Assembly (NCBI RefSeq): GCF_016863335.1
Contig: NZ_BOOR01000031.1
Location: forward strand, 1 to 64,000
Reading direction: 5' to 3'
Origin: Planotetraspora thailandica
Lineage (GTDB): Bacteria; Actinomycetota; Actinomycetes; Streptosporangiales; Streptosporangiaceae
DNA length: 64,000 nucleotides
Both the position numbers and the translations under genes were made by a program. The notes beneath the pieces are model-generated. The model made no database searches. It was not told the DNA's origin and saw nothing but the letters and a program-made list of their open reading frames with translations. How positions within the stretch are numbered: position 1 is the first letter of the stretch; every line of letters starts with the position of its first letter. This document shows, one piece after another, positions 33,249 to 42,181 of the stretch.

Positions 33249-36200
33249 GTGTCCAGATCCCTCCCCTGGCGAGCAATGCTGGCCGCTGCCGCAGCACTGG
33301 CCGTCCTGCTCCCTCCGAACGTGGCGTACGGCGCCACGCCCCCCGCACCGCGATCCGACAAGATCGACCGAGTGGTGCAGACCGACCTGTCCGCCGACGG
33401 CAAAGCCACCTTCTGGGTGCGCCTGAAGGATTCCGCCGACCTTCGCCCGGCCATGGCGGCGAAGACCAAGACGGGCAAGGCCACGCAGGTCTACCGGATG
33501 AAGACGCAGACCGCCGCGTCGTCCCAGGCGAACCTGCGCAAGCTCCTCACCTCCGCGCACGCCGACTTCACCCCGTTCTGGATCGTCAACACCGTCAAGG
33601 TGACCGGCAACGCGGAACTGGCGGCCGAGATCGCCGAGCTCCCCGAGGTGACGGCGATCGAGCCGTCCCGGGTCATCCCGTTGCCCGACCCGCAGCCGGC
33701 CAAGAAGGCCGCCGCGCCGACGGCCTCCGTCGAGTGGAACCTCGACAGCATCAACGCCCCCAAGGTGTGGGACGAACTCGGCGACCACGGCGAGGGCATC
33801 GTCGTCGCCAACATCGACACCGGCGTGCAGTGGGACCACCCGGCGCTGATCTCCCATTACCGTGGCACGAAGCCCGACGGCACGGTCGACCACAACTACA
33901 ACTGGTTCGACCCGGCCGGCGCGTGCCCGACCGACGCCCCCTGCGACGACCGCGGCCACGGCACCCACACCATGGGCACCATGGTCGGCGGCGATGGGGC
34001 CAACGGCATCGGCGTCGCCCCCGGAGCCAAGTGGATCGCCGCGAAGGCGTGCTACACCGTCGGCGGGTGCCCGGACTACGCACTGCTCGCCGCCGGCCAG
34101 TGGATGCTCGCGCCCACCGACCTGAACGGCCAGAACCCTCGGCCCGACCTCGCTCCCGACGTCATCAACAACTCGTGGGGCGGCGACGGGCTCAACCTCT
34201 GGTACGACGACATGATCCGCGCCTGGGTCGCCGCCGGCATCTTCCCCGCCTTCTCCAACGGCAACAGCGGCCCCGGCTGTGACACCACCGGCAACCCCGG
34301 AGGCGACGTCGCCGCCTACAGCACCGGAGCGTTCGACTCCGGCGGCCGCATCGCGTACTTCTCCTCGCGCGGGGTGGGCGAGAACGGCGAGATCAAGCCG
34401 AACATCACCGCTCCCGGCGTCGACATCCGCTCGTCCTGGAACGACGGCGGCTACCGCCTCGACTCGGGAACGTCGATGGCCAGCCCGCACGTCGCCGCCA
34501 CGGTCGCGCTGATGTGGTCGATGTCGCCCAGCCTGAAGAACGACGTCGAGAACACGCGAGCGCTGCTCGATGGGACCGCCGTCGACGTCGACGACACGAG
34601 TTGTGGCGGCACCGCGGAGGACAATTACACCTGGGGCGAGGGCATGCTCGACGCCTACGCCGCGGTCAAGGCGACCCCGGCCGGGGAGCTGGGAACGCTG
34701 ACCGGCACGGTCACCTCGGGCGGCGCCCCGCTGGCCGGCGTGACCGTCACCGTCTCGGGACCGGTCAACCGTACGGTCGCCACGGGACAGGACGGGTCCT
34801 ACACCCTGCCCCGCCTTCTGAGCGGCGACTACCAGGTCACCTTCACGAAGTTCCAGTACGACGACGCGACCGCGGCCGTCACGATCACGACCGACCACAC
34901 GGTCTCCCAGGACGCGTCGCTGACGGCGCAGGCCCTGAGCACCGTGTCCGGAACGGTCACCAGCGCCGGCCTGCCCGAGGTCGGCGCCACGGTGAGCGCG
35001 GCCGGAACACCGGCCAGCTCTGTCACCGACGCCCACGGCCACTACGAGCTCACCCTGCCGCACAAGGTCTACGACCTGAACGTCACCGCGGGCTCGCGGT
35101 GCGCGGAGAACACCACCGTGCCCGTCACGGTGACCGGCGACCTGGCCAAGGACATCGAATTGGCCGCCCACATCGACTCCTTCGGCTACACCTGCAAGAG
35201 CGGGACCGAGCCGTACGTCGAGGGCACCACGAAGCAGTCGCTGTACGGCGACGACGAGAGCCAGATGATCACGCTGCCGTTCGCGTTCCCGTTCTACGGC
35301 AGGACCTACACCCGGGGCGCGGTCGGGACCAACGGGTTCCTGACCTTCGGCGCCAACACCTACTCCATCGCGAGCAACGGCTCGCTGCCCTCCGCCGGCG
35401 ATCCGAACGCCGCCATCTACCCGTACTGGGACGACCTGGCGCTATGGGACGAGAGCGGGCTCTACACCGCCACCATCGGCACGGCGCCGAACCGCACCTT
35501 CGTCGTCGAATGGCGGAACGTGCAGTTCTACAACACCGACGAGCACTTCTCCTTCGAGGCGCTGCTCGGCGAGGACGGCTCCATCGGGTACCGCTACCGC
35601 GGGATCGACACCACCCACGAGGCGGGCACGCTGGCCACGATCGGCATCGAGAACGCGGACGGCACGGACGCGCTTGAGTACTCCGCCAACACCGACCCCA
35701 ATCCCGCCATCACCGACGGGCAGAGCCTGGACTTCGCCGCCCGCGGCCGCGGATTGGTGACCGGCGCCGTAACGGATGCCAACGACGGCCTGCCCGTGGC
35801 GGGCGCGACGGTGAAGGTGGGCGACGTGGCCGCCTACACCACCGGAGTCGACGGCACCTTCCTCGGGCAGGTGCCCGCCGGCGACTACCCGGTGGAGATC
35901 TCGGCAGAGAACTACGGCAGCCTCACCAAGCAGGTCACCGTCACAGCCGGTCGGCGGAACGGGCTCGACGCGGCCCTGACCACGGGCAGGATCACGGCCT
36001 CGACCGGCCAGGTCACCCTGGTGATGCCGGCCTCCTCCACGAGGAAGGCGACCGTGACGCTCTCCAACCTGGGGGCCGACGCCGCGTACTCCGTCGAGGC
36101 CGACCCGGCCCAGAGCTGGCTGAGCGTGGCCCCCGCGAGCGGGACGGTGAAGGCCGGGCATTCGGCGACCCTGCGGATCACCGCGTCCAGCGCGGGCGTG

Positions 36201-36782
36201 CAGCCCGGCACCGTGCGCACCGGCGTGCTGGTCGTGCATTCGGCGAGCGGGCGCACCCCCGCGTTCCCGATCGTCGTGTCTGTCGTGGTGCCGAAGTACC
36301 AGGCCGCCGTCGAGGCGGGCGGCGGCACGCCGGTGGTCGACTCCGCCGGGGACACCTGGGCGGCCGACCGGAGGTACACCCCAGGCGGTTACGGCTACGT
36401 GGGCGACGACACCAAGGCGAGCGTCTCCCACACGGCGATCGACGGCACCTCCGAGCAGGCGCTCTACCGCAGCGCCCGCGAGGGCGTGCGGGAGTACCGG
36501 TTCGACGATGTGCCCGACGGCGTCTACACCGTCGAGCTCGGCTTCGCCGAGACCCGCGACAAGCGGCCGGGCAAGCGCGTGTTCGACGTCCTCGTGGAGG
36601 GGCAGCCCGCCGTCCATGCGCTCGACCTCGCCCGGGAGGCCGGGAAGGACACCGCGGTCAGCCGCCAGTACACGGTGAAGGTCACCGACGGCCGCCTCGA
36701 CGTGAAGTTCGCCGCGCGGACCGGCGAGCCCATCGTCAACGCCATCCGCGTCAGCGAGCGTCCCGACAAGACCGCTCCGTAG
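33249..36782 (+). CDS. large secreted multidomain subtilase (S8 peptidase)
   Basis: A 1177-residue exported serine protease. After the signal peptide comes a propeptide (to about residue 150). The S8 domain has Asp190 (NIDTGVQ), His237 (GHGTHT), Asn308 (NNSWGG) and Ser409 (GTSMASPH). C-terminal parts in order: two carboxypeptidase-regulatory-like beta domains (about 465-640), a Trp/Phe-rich domain with PFAFPFYGRTY and YPYWDDLALW, a third regulatory-like domain (about 840-915), an Ig-like domain, and a malectin-like domain (about 1020-1170). Such add-ons usually bind glycans or proteins. GTG 33249 follows AAGGAG; the longer frame from 33222 lacks a ribosome site. It converges on a membrane kinase gene. 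Confidence 0.92.
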   Translation: MSRSLPWRAMLAAAAALAVLLPPNVAYGATPPAPRSDKIDRVVQTDLSADGKATFWVRLKDSADLRPAMAAKTKTGKATQVYRMKTQTAASSQANLRKLLTSAHADFTPFWIVNTVKVTGNAELAAEIAELPEVTAIEPSRVIPLPDPQPAKKAAAPTASVEWNLDSINAPKVWDELGDHGEGIVVANIDTGVQWDHPALISHYRGTKPDGTVDHNYNWFDPAGACPTDAPCDDRGHGTHTMGTMVGGDGANGIGVAPGAKWIAAKACYTVGGCPDYALLAAGQWMLAPTDLNGQNPRPDLAPDVINNSWGGDGLNLWYDDMIRAWVAAGIFPAFSNGNSGPGCDTTGNPGGDVAAYSTGAFDSGGRIAYFSSRGVGENGEIKPNITAPGVDIRSSWNDGGYRLDSGTSMASPHVAATVALMWSMSPSLKNDVENTRALLDGTAVDVDDTSCGGTAEDNYTWGEGMLDAYAAVKATPAGELGTLTGTVTSGGAPLAGVTVTVSGPVNRTVATGQDGSYTLPRLLSGDYQVTFTKFQYDDATAAVTITTDHTVSQDASLTAQALSTVSGTVTSAGLPEVGATVSAAGTPASSVTDAHGHYELTLPHKVYDLNVTAGSRCAENTTVPVTVTGDLAKDIELAAHIDSFGYTCKSGTEPYVEGTTKQSLYGDDESQMITLPFAFPFYGRTYTRGAVGTNGFLTFGANTYSIASNGSLPSAGDPNAAIYPYWDDLALWDESGLYTATIGTAPNRTFVVEWRNVQFYNTDEHFSFEALLGEDGSIGYRYRGIDTTHEAGTLATIGIENADGTDALEYSANTDPNPAITDGQSLDFAARGRGLVTGAVTDANDGLPVAGATVKVGDVAAYTTGVDGTFLGQVPAGDYPVEISAENYGSLTKQVTVTAGRRNGLDAALTTGRITASTGQVTLVMPASSTRKATVTLSNLGADAAYSVEADPAQSWLSVAPASGTVKAGHSATLRITASSAGVQPGTVRTGVLVVHSASGRTPAFPIVVSVVVPKYQAAVEAGGGTPVVDSAGDTWAADRRYTPGGYGYVGDDTKASVSHTAIDGTSEQALYRSAREGVREYRFDDVPDGVYTVELGFAETRDKRPGKRVFDVLVEGQPAVHALDLAREAGKDTAVSRQYTVKVTDGRLDVKFAARTGEPIVNAIRVSERPDKTAP

Positions 36783-36792
36783 AGACGCGCCG

Positions 36793-36825
36793 GCCGGCCC
36801 GCCCCGCGCTCAGGGGCGGGCCGGC
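36793..36825. terminator. bidirectional hairpin between subtilase and kinase genes
   Basis: Perfect 13-bp stem GCCGGCCCGCCCC with a 7-base loop, ending on the stop codon of the kinase gene. Confidence 0.85.
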
Positions 36826-38894
36826 TACTTCCATCCGGTGCAGAACGTCTTGTCGAGGCGGCTGGAGCAGACGTCCCACTGCACGTCCTTCACCGGTCCG
36901 GAAACCCTGAACGTGAAGTCCTTGTACTGCCCGTTCGCGACCTCGACGTACGGATCGGGCTGGACGTAACGAAGCTTCCACACTCCGCCCACGTTGAGCC
37001 GGTAGGCGATCCGCAACCAGGAGTGCGACTCGTACTGCCGGGTGTCCTGCAGTCTGCCGTTCGCGCTGGCGGTCGTGCCGTTCCAGGACACCGACCCGCG
37101 CGCCCACGCGTAGTTGGTGGCGGTGTCCATGGACGATCCGCCGGTGGGCGGCGGCTCGGGGGCCTTGCTCGGCGCCCCCTGTTGAGGCGGCGAGGACGGC
37201 ACGCCGGGTGAAGGACGCCTCGTCCCGGTCTTCGCGGGCCCGGTCTTCGCGGGCGACGATTTCACGGGCGAGGCGGACGGCGGCGGCGTGCGCCGCGAGG
37301 TCGGCCCGGGCGTGACCGGGGCGCCCGCCACGGCCGGGGGCGTCGCGGCGGGCGTGGCGGCGAGCGTGTGGACGGCCGTGTTGCCCTCGTCGGGCGGCCC
37401 GGCGACGGCGAACACGATGCCGCCGCCGACCAGCACCGCCCCGGCCACGCCGGCGACGGCCGCCTTCCTGCCTCGCCCACGCGATCGCGGGGCCGTCGGC
37501 TCGGACACGAGGGTGGCGGTCTGCGTCGGGGCGGGCCGCGTCTGCGTGATGCGCGGCTCCTCCCCCGCATCGCGGAGGCGGAGCGCCAGGTCCGCGAGGG
37601 CCGGCCGTACGGCGGGGTCCGGGTCCAGGGATGCGGTCACCAGCGACCACAGGTCGCCGGGCGTCTGGCCGGGCCGCGAGAGCGCCGCTCCCTCCGGCCG
37701 CGCGCCGAGGAGACCGGCCAGCACCGTGCCGACGGCCTGCACGTCGTCCGCCTCCTCTTGCGGCACGGCGGGCGCCTCCCCGTACGGCACGGCCGCCGAC
37801 GCGACCACCACGGGACGGTCGCGGCCGCCGGAGTTCTCGACCCGCACCGCAGTGTCGAGGGGCCCGTGCGCCCTTCCGGCGGCATGCAGGGCGGCGAGCT
37901 GCTCGGCCAGGTCGGCGGCGAACACGGCGGCCTGCCCCGGGGCGAGCGGGGGGTGCGTGCGCAGATAGCCGCGCAGGTAGAGCCCGGTCTCCTCGCCTCC
38001 CGCACCGTCGGCTTCCAGCGGGCGGGTGGGCGCGGGAGCGGCGGGCGGGACCGGCGCAGGAGAACGAGCTGGCGGCGGCGCCGTCGACGGAGATCTGGTC
38101 GTGAGCCTGGCCAGCAGTTCCTGCGTCGTGGGGCGGTCGCCGGGATCCTTGGCCAGACACGAGAGCACCAGCGGCCGCAGCGGGTCGGGAACGCCGTCCA
38201 GGTCGGGCTCGCCGTTCACGATCGCGTTGATCACGGCAGGGGCCGTGTCCCCGGGGAAGGCGCGGCGGCCGGTGGCGGCGAACACCATGGTGATCGCCCA
38301 GCTGAACACGTCGGAGGCGGGGCCGGCGGTGCGCCCGTCCAGCTGCTCGGGCGCCATGTAGGCCGGGGTGCCGACGATTCCGGAGCGGGTGGTGGCCTGG
38401 TCGAGCAGCCGGGCGATGCCGAAGTCGATGACCACGGGGCCCTCCGGCCCCATGATGACGTTGGCGGGCTTGAAGTCGCGGTGGACGATGCCCGCCCGGT
38501 GGATCGCCCCCAGGGCGGTCAGCGTGGCGACGGCCAGGCGTTCCAGGCCGCTGCCGGTCCGCGGCCCCTCACGGTGGATCAGCTCGTGCAGTGAGGGCCC
38601 CGGGATGTATTCGCTGACGATGTAGGGACGCCGCCGGAATACTCCCATTTCGATGACCGAAGCGGTGCAGAATGTCGCCACCTGACCGGCGATGTCCATT
38701 TCACGAGCGAAACGCCGCCGTTCATCGTCGTCGTCGGCCATCCGGGCGTGCAGCACTTTGATGACCACCTGGGCGCCCGAAGGAGACTCCGCCCGGTAGA
38801 CCGTGCCCTGTCCGCCCTCCCCCAGCACACCGGCGAGACTGTACGCCCCGATTCGCTCAGGCTGCTCCGGGTCGATCAGGCGCGAGCTGGACAA
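36825..38894 (-). CDS. membrane-anchored Ser/Thr protein kinase
   Basis: A 689-residue kinase with the standard bacterial layout. Catalytic features are GEGGQGTVY (25-33), Lys46, HRDFKPAN (138-145) and DFG (157-159). A second, kinase-like, degenerate stretch (about 300-460, with LADLALRLRDAG) reads like a pseudokinase lobe. After it come a single membrane helix near residue 490 (VAGVAGAVLVGGGIVFAVA), a Pro/Ser/Lys-rich linker and an outer domain with two Cys near the end (CSSRLDKTFC). TTG 38894 is the only candidate start near the domain; AAGGA lies upstream. It converges on the subtilase. Confidence 0.9.
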   Translation of the reverse strand: MSSSRLIDPEQPERIGAYSLAGVLGEGGQGTVYRAESPSGAQVVIKVLHARMADDDDERRRFAREMDIAGQVATFCTASVIEMGVFRRRPYIVSEYIPGPSLHELIHREGPRTGSGLERLAVATLTALGAIHRAGIVHRDFKPANVIMGPEGPVVIDFGIARLLDQATTRSGIVGTPAYMAPEQLDGRTAGPASDVFSWAITMVFAATGRRAFPGDTAPAVINAIVNGEPDLDGVPDPLRPLVLSCLAKDPGDRPTTQELLARLTTRSPSTAPPPARSPAPVPPAAPAPTRPLEADGAGGEETGLYLRGYLRTHPPLAPGQAAVFAADLAEQLAALHAAGRAHGPLDTAVRVENSGGRDRPVVVASAAVPYGEAPAVPQEEADDVQAVGTVLAGLLGARPEGAALSRPGQTPGDLWSLVTASLDPDPAVRPALADLALRLRDAGEEPRITQTRPAPTQTATLVSEPTAPRSRGRGRKAAVAGVAGAVLVGGGIVFAVAGPPDEGNTAVHTLAATPAATPPAVAGAPVTPGPTSRRTPPPSASPVKSSPAKTGPAKTGTRRPSPGVPSSPPQQGAPSKAPEPPPTGGSSMDTATNYAWARGSVSWNGTTASANGRLQDTRQYESHSWLRIAYRLNVGGVWKLRYVQPDPYVEVANGQYKDFTFRVSGPVKDVQWDVCSSRLDKTFCTGWK

Positions 38895-39049
38895 TCGCCG
38901 GTCCTTCCCACGAATTTCGCGACAATTCTGCTGCTACGGTGGCCCGTCCCAGCAAACGGGCGCGGAGCCCGGGAAAGACTATCCATGTCTCGCCGACGGC
39001 GACCGGCTTTATCGGCTCATGGTCAGATATAGAGCGATCTTCTGAATCC

Positions 39050-39077
39050 CGCGCCCGGCGGTCGTCCCGGCGGGCGC
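39050..39077 (-). terminator. hairpin after DUF418 gene
   Basis: 11-bp stem GCGCCCGGCGG pairing with CCGGCGGGCGC (one mismatch), 19 bases beyond the stop codon. Confidence 0.6.
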
Positions 39078-39095
39078 GAGCGGTTCGGACCGTGA

Positions 39096-40187
39096 TCAGG
39101 GCGCACGGCGCAGGGCGGGGCGGCGGGCCCAGGTGGCCCAGCGCCAGAGCCATTCCAGCGGCCCGTAGCGGTGACGGCGCATCCAGAGGGTCGACAGCAG
39201 CCACTGCACGGCGAGGACGGCGCCGATCGTCAGGAACATCGCGCCGTCGGATCGGGCGAGCGGCACGTCGAGCACGCGTGCCGCGACCAGGACCAGAAGC
39301 GTCTGGGACAGGTAGTTGGTGAGCGCCATGCGCCCCAGCGGCGCGAAGACGGCCCGCAGCGCCGGTCGCAGCGGAGTCCTGAGCAGCGCCAGCAGGCCGC
39401 ACACGTACGCTCCCGCGACCAGCAGCCCCGCGACCGCCATCGCCTGGCTGAAGGCGCGCGTCTCGAGCGGCACGGTCACCTGCCACCACACCGCGGGTAC
39501 CGCCCCCGCCGCGAAGAGGAGGCACAGCGCGACGGGCACCCGCGTGGAACGCTCGATCCGGCCGATCACTCCGTAACGGGTCAGCGCCGAGCCCAGCAGG
39601 AACAGCCCGGGAACGATCGCGTACGGGCCGCCGGCGATGAGCAGCGCGATGGCGATCAGCGCGGCGGCGAGAGCGGCCACGGCCCACCGCGGCAGCCAGG
39701 TCGAGGGCAGCAGCACCACCAGGCCGGCGGCGGCGTAGACGGTCAGGATGTCACCCTGCCAGAGGAGCAGCAGGTGCACGAGGCCCAATCCGAGCAGTAC
39801 GGCCAGGCGGCGCAGCAGGATCAGGCGGGGGCGGGTGACCCGACCGGCGGCGGAGTCCAGGAGGAGCGAGAAGCCGACGCCGAAGAGCAGGGAGAAGATC
39901 GGGTAGAAGCGCTGGTCGACGAACAGCCCCGTCCAACCGTACCTGTCCGCGCCTACCGGCGAGCCGACCACGGCGGAGGGGTCCACGTTGGCGATGGGCC
40001 GGACGTTGGCGATCAGGATGCCGCACAGCGCGAACCCCCGCACGACGTCGAGCGCCGCGATGCGGGGGCGGCCGGGCGGGGACGGAGCCCGGCGGCCACC
40101 GTGGTTGTCAGTCAGGTGGTCGTCAGTCAGGTGGTCGTCGGTCAGGCGCGCGGTGCCCGGCGCCGGGGAAAGGTCTTCACGTGGCAT
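39096..40187 (-). CDS. DUF418-type polytopic membrane protein
   Basis: A membrane protein of about 363 residues. [20 protein letters not shown] is the shared DUF1624/DUF418 start, and the C-terminal DUF418 half carries [18 protein letters not shown] and [23 protein letters not shown]. The fold resembles acyltransferase-3 membrane enzymes; the function is not established. An unusual N-terminal tail repeats LTDDH three times. ATG 40187 (GAGG before it) is used, with ATG 40196 possible. It lies 123 bp downstream of a MarR regulator in the same direction. Confidence 0.85.
   Translation of the reverse strand: MPREDLSPAPGTARLTDDHLTDDHLTDNHGGRRAPSPPGRPRIAALDVVRGFALCGILIANVRPIANVDPSAVVGSPVGADRYGWTGLFVDQRFYPIFSLLFGVGFSLLLDSAAGRVTRPRLILLRRLAVLLGLGLVHLLLLWQGDILTVYAAAGLVVLLPSTWLPRWAVAALAAALIAIALLIAGGPYAIVPGLFLLGSALTRYGVIGRIERSTRVPVALCLLFAAGAVPAVWWQVTVPLETRAFSQAMAVAGLLVAGAYVCGLLALLRTPLRPALRAVFAPLGRMALTNYLSQTLLVLVAARVLDVPLARSDGAMFLTIGAVLAVQWLLSTLWMRRHRYGPLEWLWRWATWARRPALRRAP
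40101..40145 (-). repeat. three 15-bp tandem repeats in the DUF418 N-terminus
   Basis: Units 40101-40115, 40116-40130 and 40131-40145 differ at one base each and encode [10 protein letters not shown] and LTDNH. The short perfect unit suggests recent slippage. Confidence 0.85.
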
Positions 40188-40310
40188 GGGCCTCATCCTT
40201 CGGGCCCCTGCCCGGCGCCTGCATCGGCCCGAAGTACGGCTCGCGCCGGTGGACGCCGTACTTTCGGCCGGTTCCGCCCCGGCTCCGGGATGTCAGGCGG
40301 CTCCGAGATG

Positions 40311-40769
40311 TCAGGCGGTCACGTGCAGCGAGCCGACCGCCGCGACGAGCGGCGCGAGTTCGGGATCCTTCGCCGCCTCGTCGAGCGCCTCGCGCAGCGC
40401 GGCGTCGTGCGTGGGCCGCGCCTCGTCCAGGAGTCGCCAGCCGGTCTCGGTGACGTCGGTGTAGATGCCGCGGCGGTCCGTCGGACAGAGGTAGCGGGAC
40501 AGCAGCCCGCGGTCCTCCAGCCGGGTGACCAGGCGGGTGGTGGCGCTCTGGCTCAGCACCACGGCGTCGGCGACCTGCTTCATCTGGAGGTGGCCGCCTT
40601 CTCCGTCGTGCTGGCGGCTGAGGGTGTTCAGCAGCGAGTACTCCCGCACGCTCAGGTCGTGCCCGGCCTGCAGAGCGCGCTCGATGTGGGTCTCGATGCG
40701 CCCGTAGAGCAGCGAGAGCGCGTACCACCCCTGTGCGAGAGCGGTGAGCGCGGGATCCGTGGTTGTCAT
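40311..40769 (-). CDS. MarR-family transcriptional regulator
   Basis: A winged-helix repressor of 152 residues. LSVREYSLLNTLSRQHDG, LQMKQVADAVVLSQSATTRLVTRLEDRGLLSR and the wing PTDRRGIYTDVTETG are typical. ATG 40769 is taken because the 24 codons before it are not MarR-like. It is divergent from an MFS efflux gene, with TTGCA/TGCAA dyads between them, so it is very likely the repressor of that pump. The DUF418 gene downstream may be part of its transcript. Confidence 0.92.
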   Translation of the reverse strand: MTTTDPALTALAQGWYALSLLYGRIETHIERALQAGHDLSVREYSLLNTLSRQHDGEGGHLQMKQVADAVVLSQSATTRLVTRLEDRGLLSRYLCPTDRRGIYTDVTETGWRLLDEARPTHDAALREALDEAAKDPELAPLVAAVGSLHVTA

Positions 40770-40835
40770 GGCGGTCGTCCTCCGTGCCGGGTGGCGGCTG
40801 CCACCAGAATAGGCCACGGGAGCAATATCACGCGC

Positions 40836-40858
40836 TTGCATATATAAGGCGTGTGCAA
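40836..40858. promoter_or_regulatory. probable MarR operator cluster
   Basis: TTGCA-N13-TGCAA lies across a TATATA element between the MarR and MFS genes. Related arms GCAA/TTGC (40822-40839) and TTGC-N6-GCAA (40872-40885) flank it, giving three overlapping or adjacent dyads in 65 bp. Confidence 0.65.
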
Positions 40859-40901
40859 CTATTGTCGGCGCTTGCTACTGCGCAACCATCGGGGGGATTT
40901 C

Positions 40902-42113
40902 GTGCCGCTCGCGCTTCTGGCTCTCGCGATCGGAGCCTTCGGAATCGGGACTACAGAGTTCGTGATCATGGGCGTGCTGCCCGAGGTGGCCGGCGACTTC
41001 GCCGTGTCCATCCCCACGGCCGGGCTCCTGGTGACCGGCTACGCCCTGGGAGTGCTCGTCGGCGCCCCGGTGATGACGGTCCTGGGCACCAAGGTTCCCC
41101 GCAAGCAGATGCTGATGTTGCTGATGGGTCTGTTCATCGCGGGCAACCTCCTGTCCGCCGTCGCCCCCTCCTTCTGGGTGATGCTGACCGGCCGCATCGT
41201 CGCCTCGCTCGCGCACGGCGCGTTCTTCGGCATCGGCTCGGTCGTCGCCTCCTCCCTGGTCTCCCCCGGCAAGCAGGCCAGGGCGATCTCCATGATGTTC
41301 ACGGGCCTGACCGTGGCGAACGTCGTCGGGGTGCCCCTCGGCACGCTGATCGGGCAGACCGCCGGATGGCGCGTCACCTTCGCCGTCGTCGCCGCGCTGG
41401 GCGTCGTCGGCCTGATCGGCGTCGCCGTGCTCGTCCCGGCGATGCCACGGCAGGAAGGCGTGCGCCTGCGGAACGAGCTGTCCGCGTTCCGCAACGCCCA
41501 GGTGCTGCTGGCGATGGCGATGACCGTGCTCGGCTTCGGCGGGGTGTTCGCCGCCGTCACCTACATCGCGCCGATGATGACCCACGTCGCCGGCTTCGGC
41601 AGCGGCGCCGTCACCTGGCTCCTGGTCCTGTTCGGCGTCGGCATGGTCGCCGGCAACCTGGTCGGCGGCAGATTCGCCGACCGCTCGCTCATGCCCATGC
41701 TGTACGTCTCGCTCGGCGGCCTCGCCACCGTCCTCGCGCTCTTCCTTCTGACGTCGCACGACAAGATCGCGTCGGCGGTGACGATCACGCTGATCGGCTG
41801 CCTCGGTTTCGCGACCGTTCCCCCGCTGCAGAAGCGCGTCCTGGACCACGCGAAAGGCGCACCCACCCTGGCCTCAGCGGTCAACATCGGCGCCTTCAAC
41901 CTCGGCAACGCCCTGTCGGCCTGGCTGGGCGGCCTCGTCATCGCCGCCGGTCTCGGATATGCCTCGCCCAACGGGGTGGGCGCGCTCCTCGCGGCGGCCG
42001 CCCTCGGCCTAGCCGTACTGTCCGCCGCGCTCGAACGGCGCTCCGCGCACAACGGCCGCCCGGCCGCCGACCGGCACGCCGTGACGTCCGGCATCGATTC
42101 GATCAGAGGATGA
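40902..42113 (+). CDS. MFS efflux transporter (DHA1-type)
   Basis: A 12-helix drug/proton antiporter of about 403 residues. FGIGTTEFVIMGVLPEVAG in helix 1 and the motif A-like loop LGTKVPRKQML are typical of the AraJ/Cmx-type DHA1 group, which exports chloramphenicol, arabinose-like sugars or other small molecules. GTG 40902 has a GGGGGG ribosome site. A longer frame to 40851 is unlikely because it overlaps the operator. It is divergent from MarR, fitting a substrate-induced pump. Confidence 0.9.
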   Translation: MPLALLALAIGAFGIGTTEFVIMGVLPEVAGDFAVSIPTAGLLVTGYALGVLVGAPVMTVLGTKVPRKQMLMLLMGLFIAGNLLSAVAPSFWVMLTGRIVASLAHGAFFGIGSVVASSLVSPGKQARAISMMFTGLTVANVVGVPLGTLIGQTAGWRVTFAVVAALGVVGLIGVAVLVPAMPRQEGVRLRNELSAFRNAQVLLAMAMTVLGFGGVFAAVTYIAPMMTHVAGFGSGAVTWLLVLFGVGMVAGNLVGGRFADRSLMPMLYVSLGGLATVLALFLLTSHDKIASAVTITLIGCLGFATVPPLQKRVLDHAKGAPTLASAVNIGAFNLGNALSAWLGGLVIAAGLGYASPNGVGALLAAAALGLAVLSAALERRSAHNGRPAADRHAVTSGIDSIRG

Positions 42114-42181
42114 CCGGGACCACCGTTCCGGCCGTCACGCCCCGAACCTTCGGCTGATCGCGGCGACCACGGGCCTGCCGC

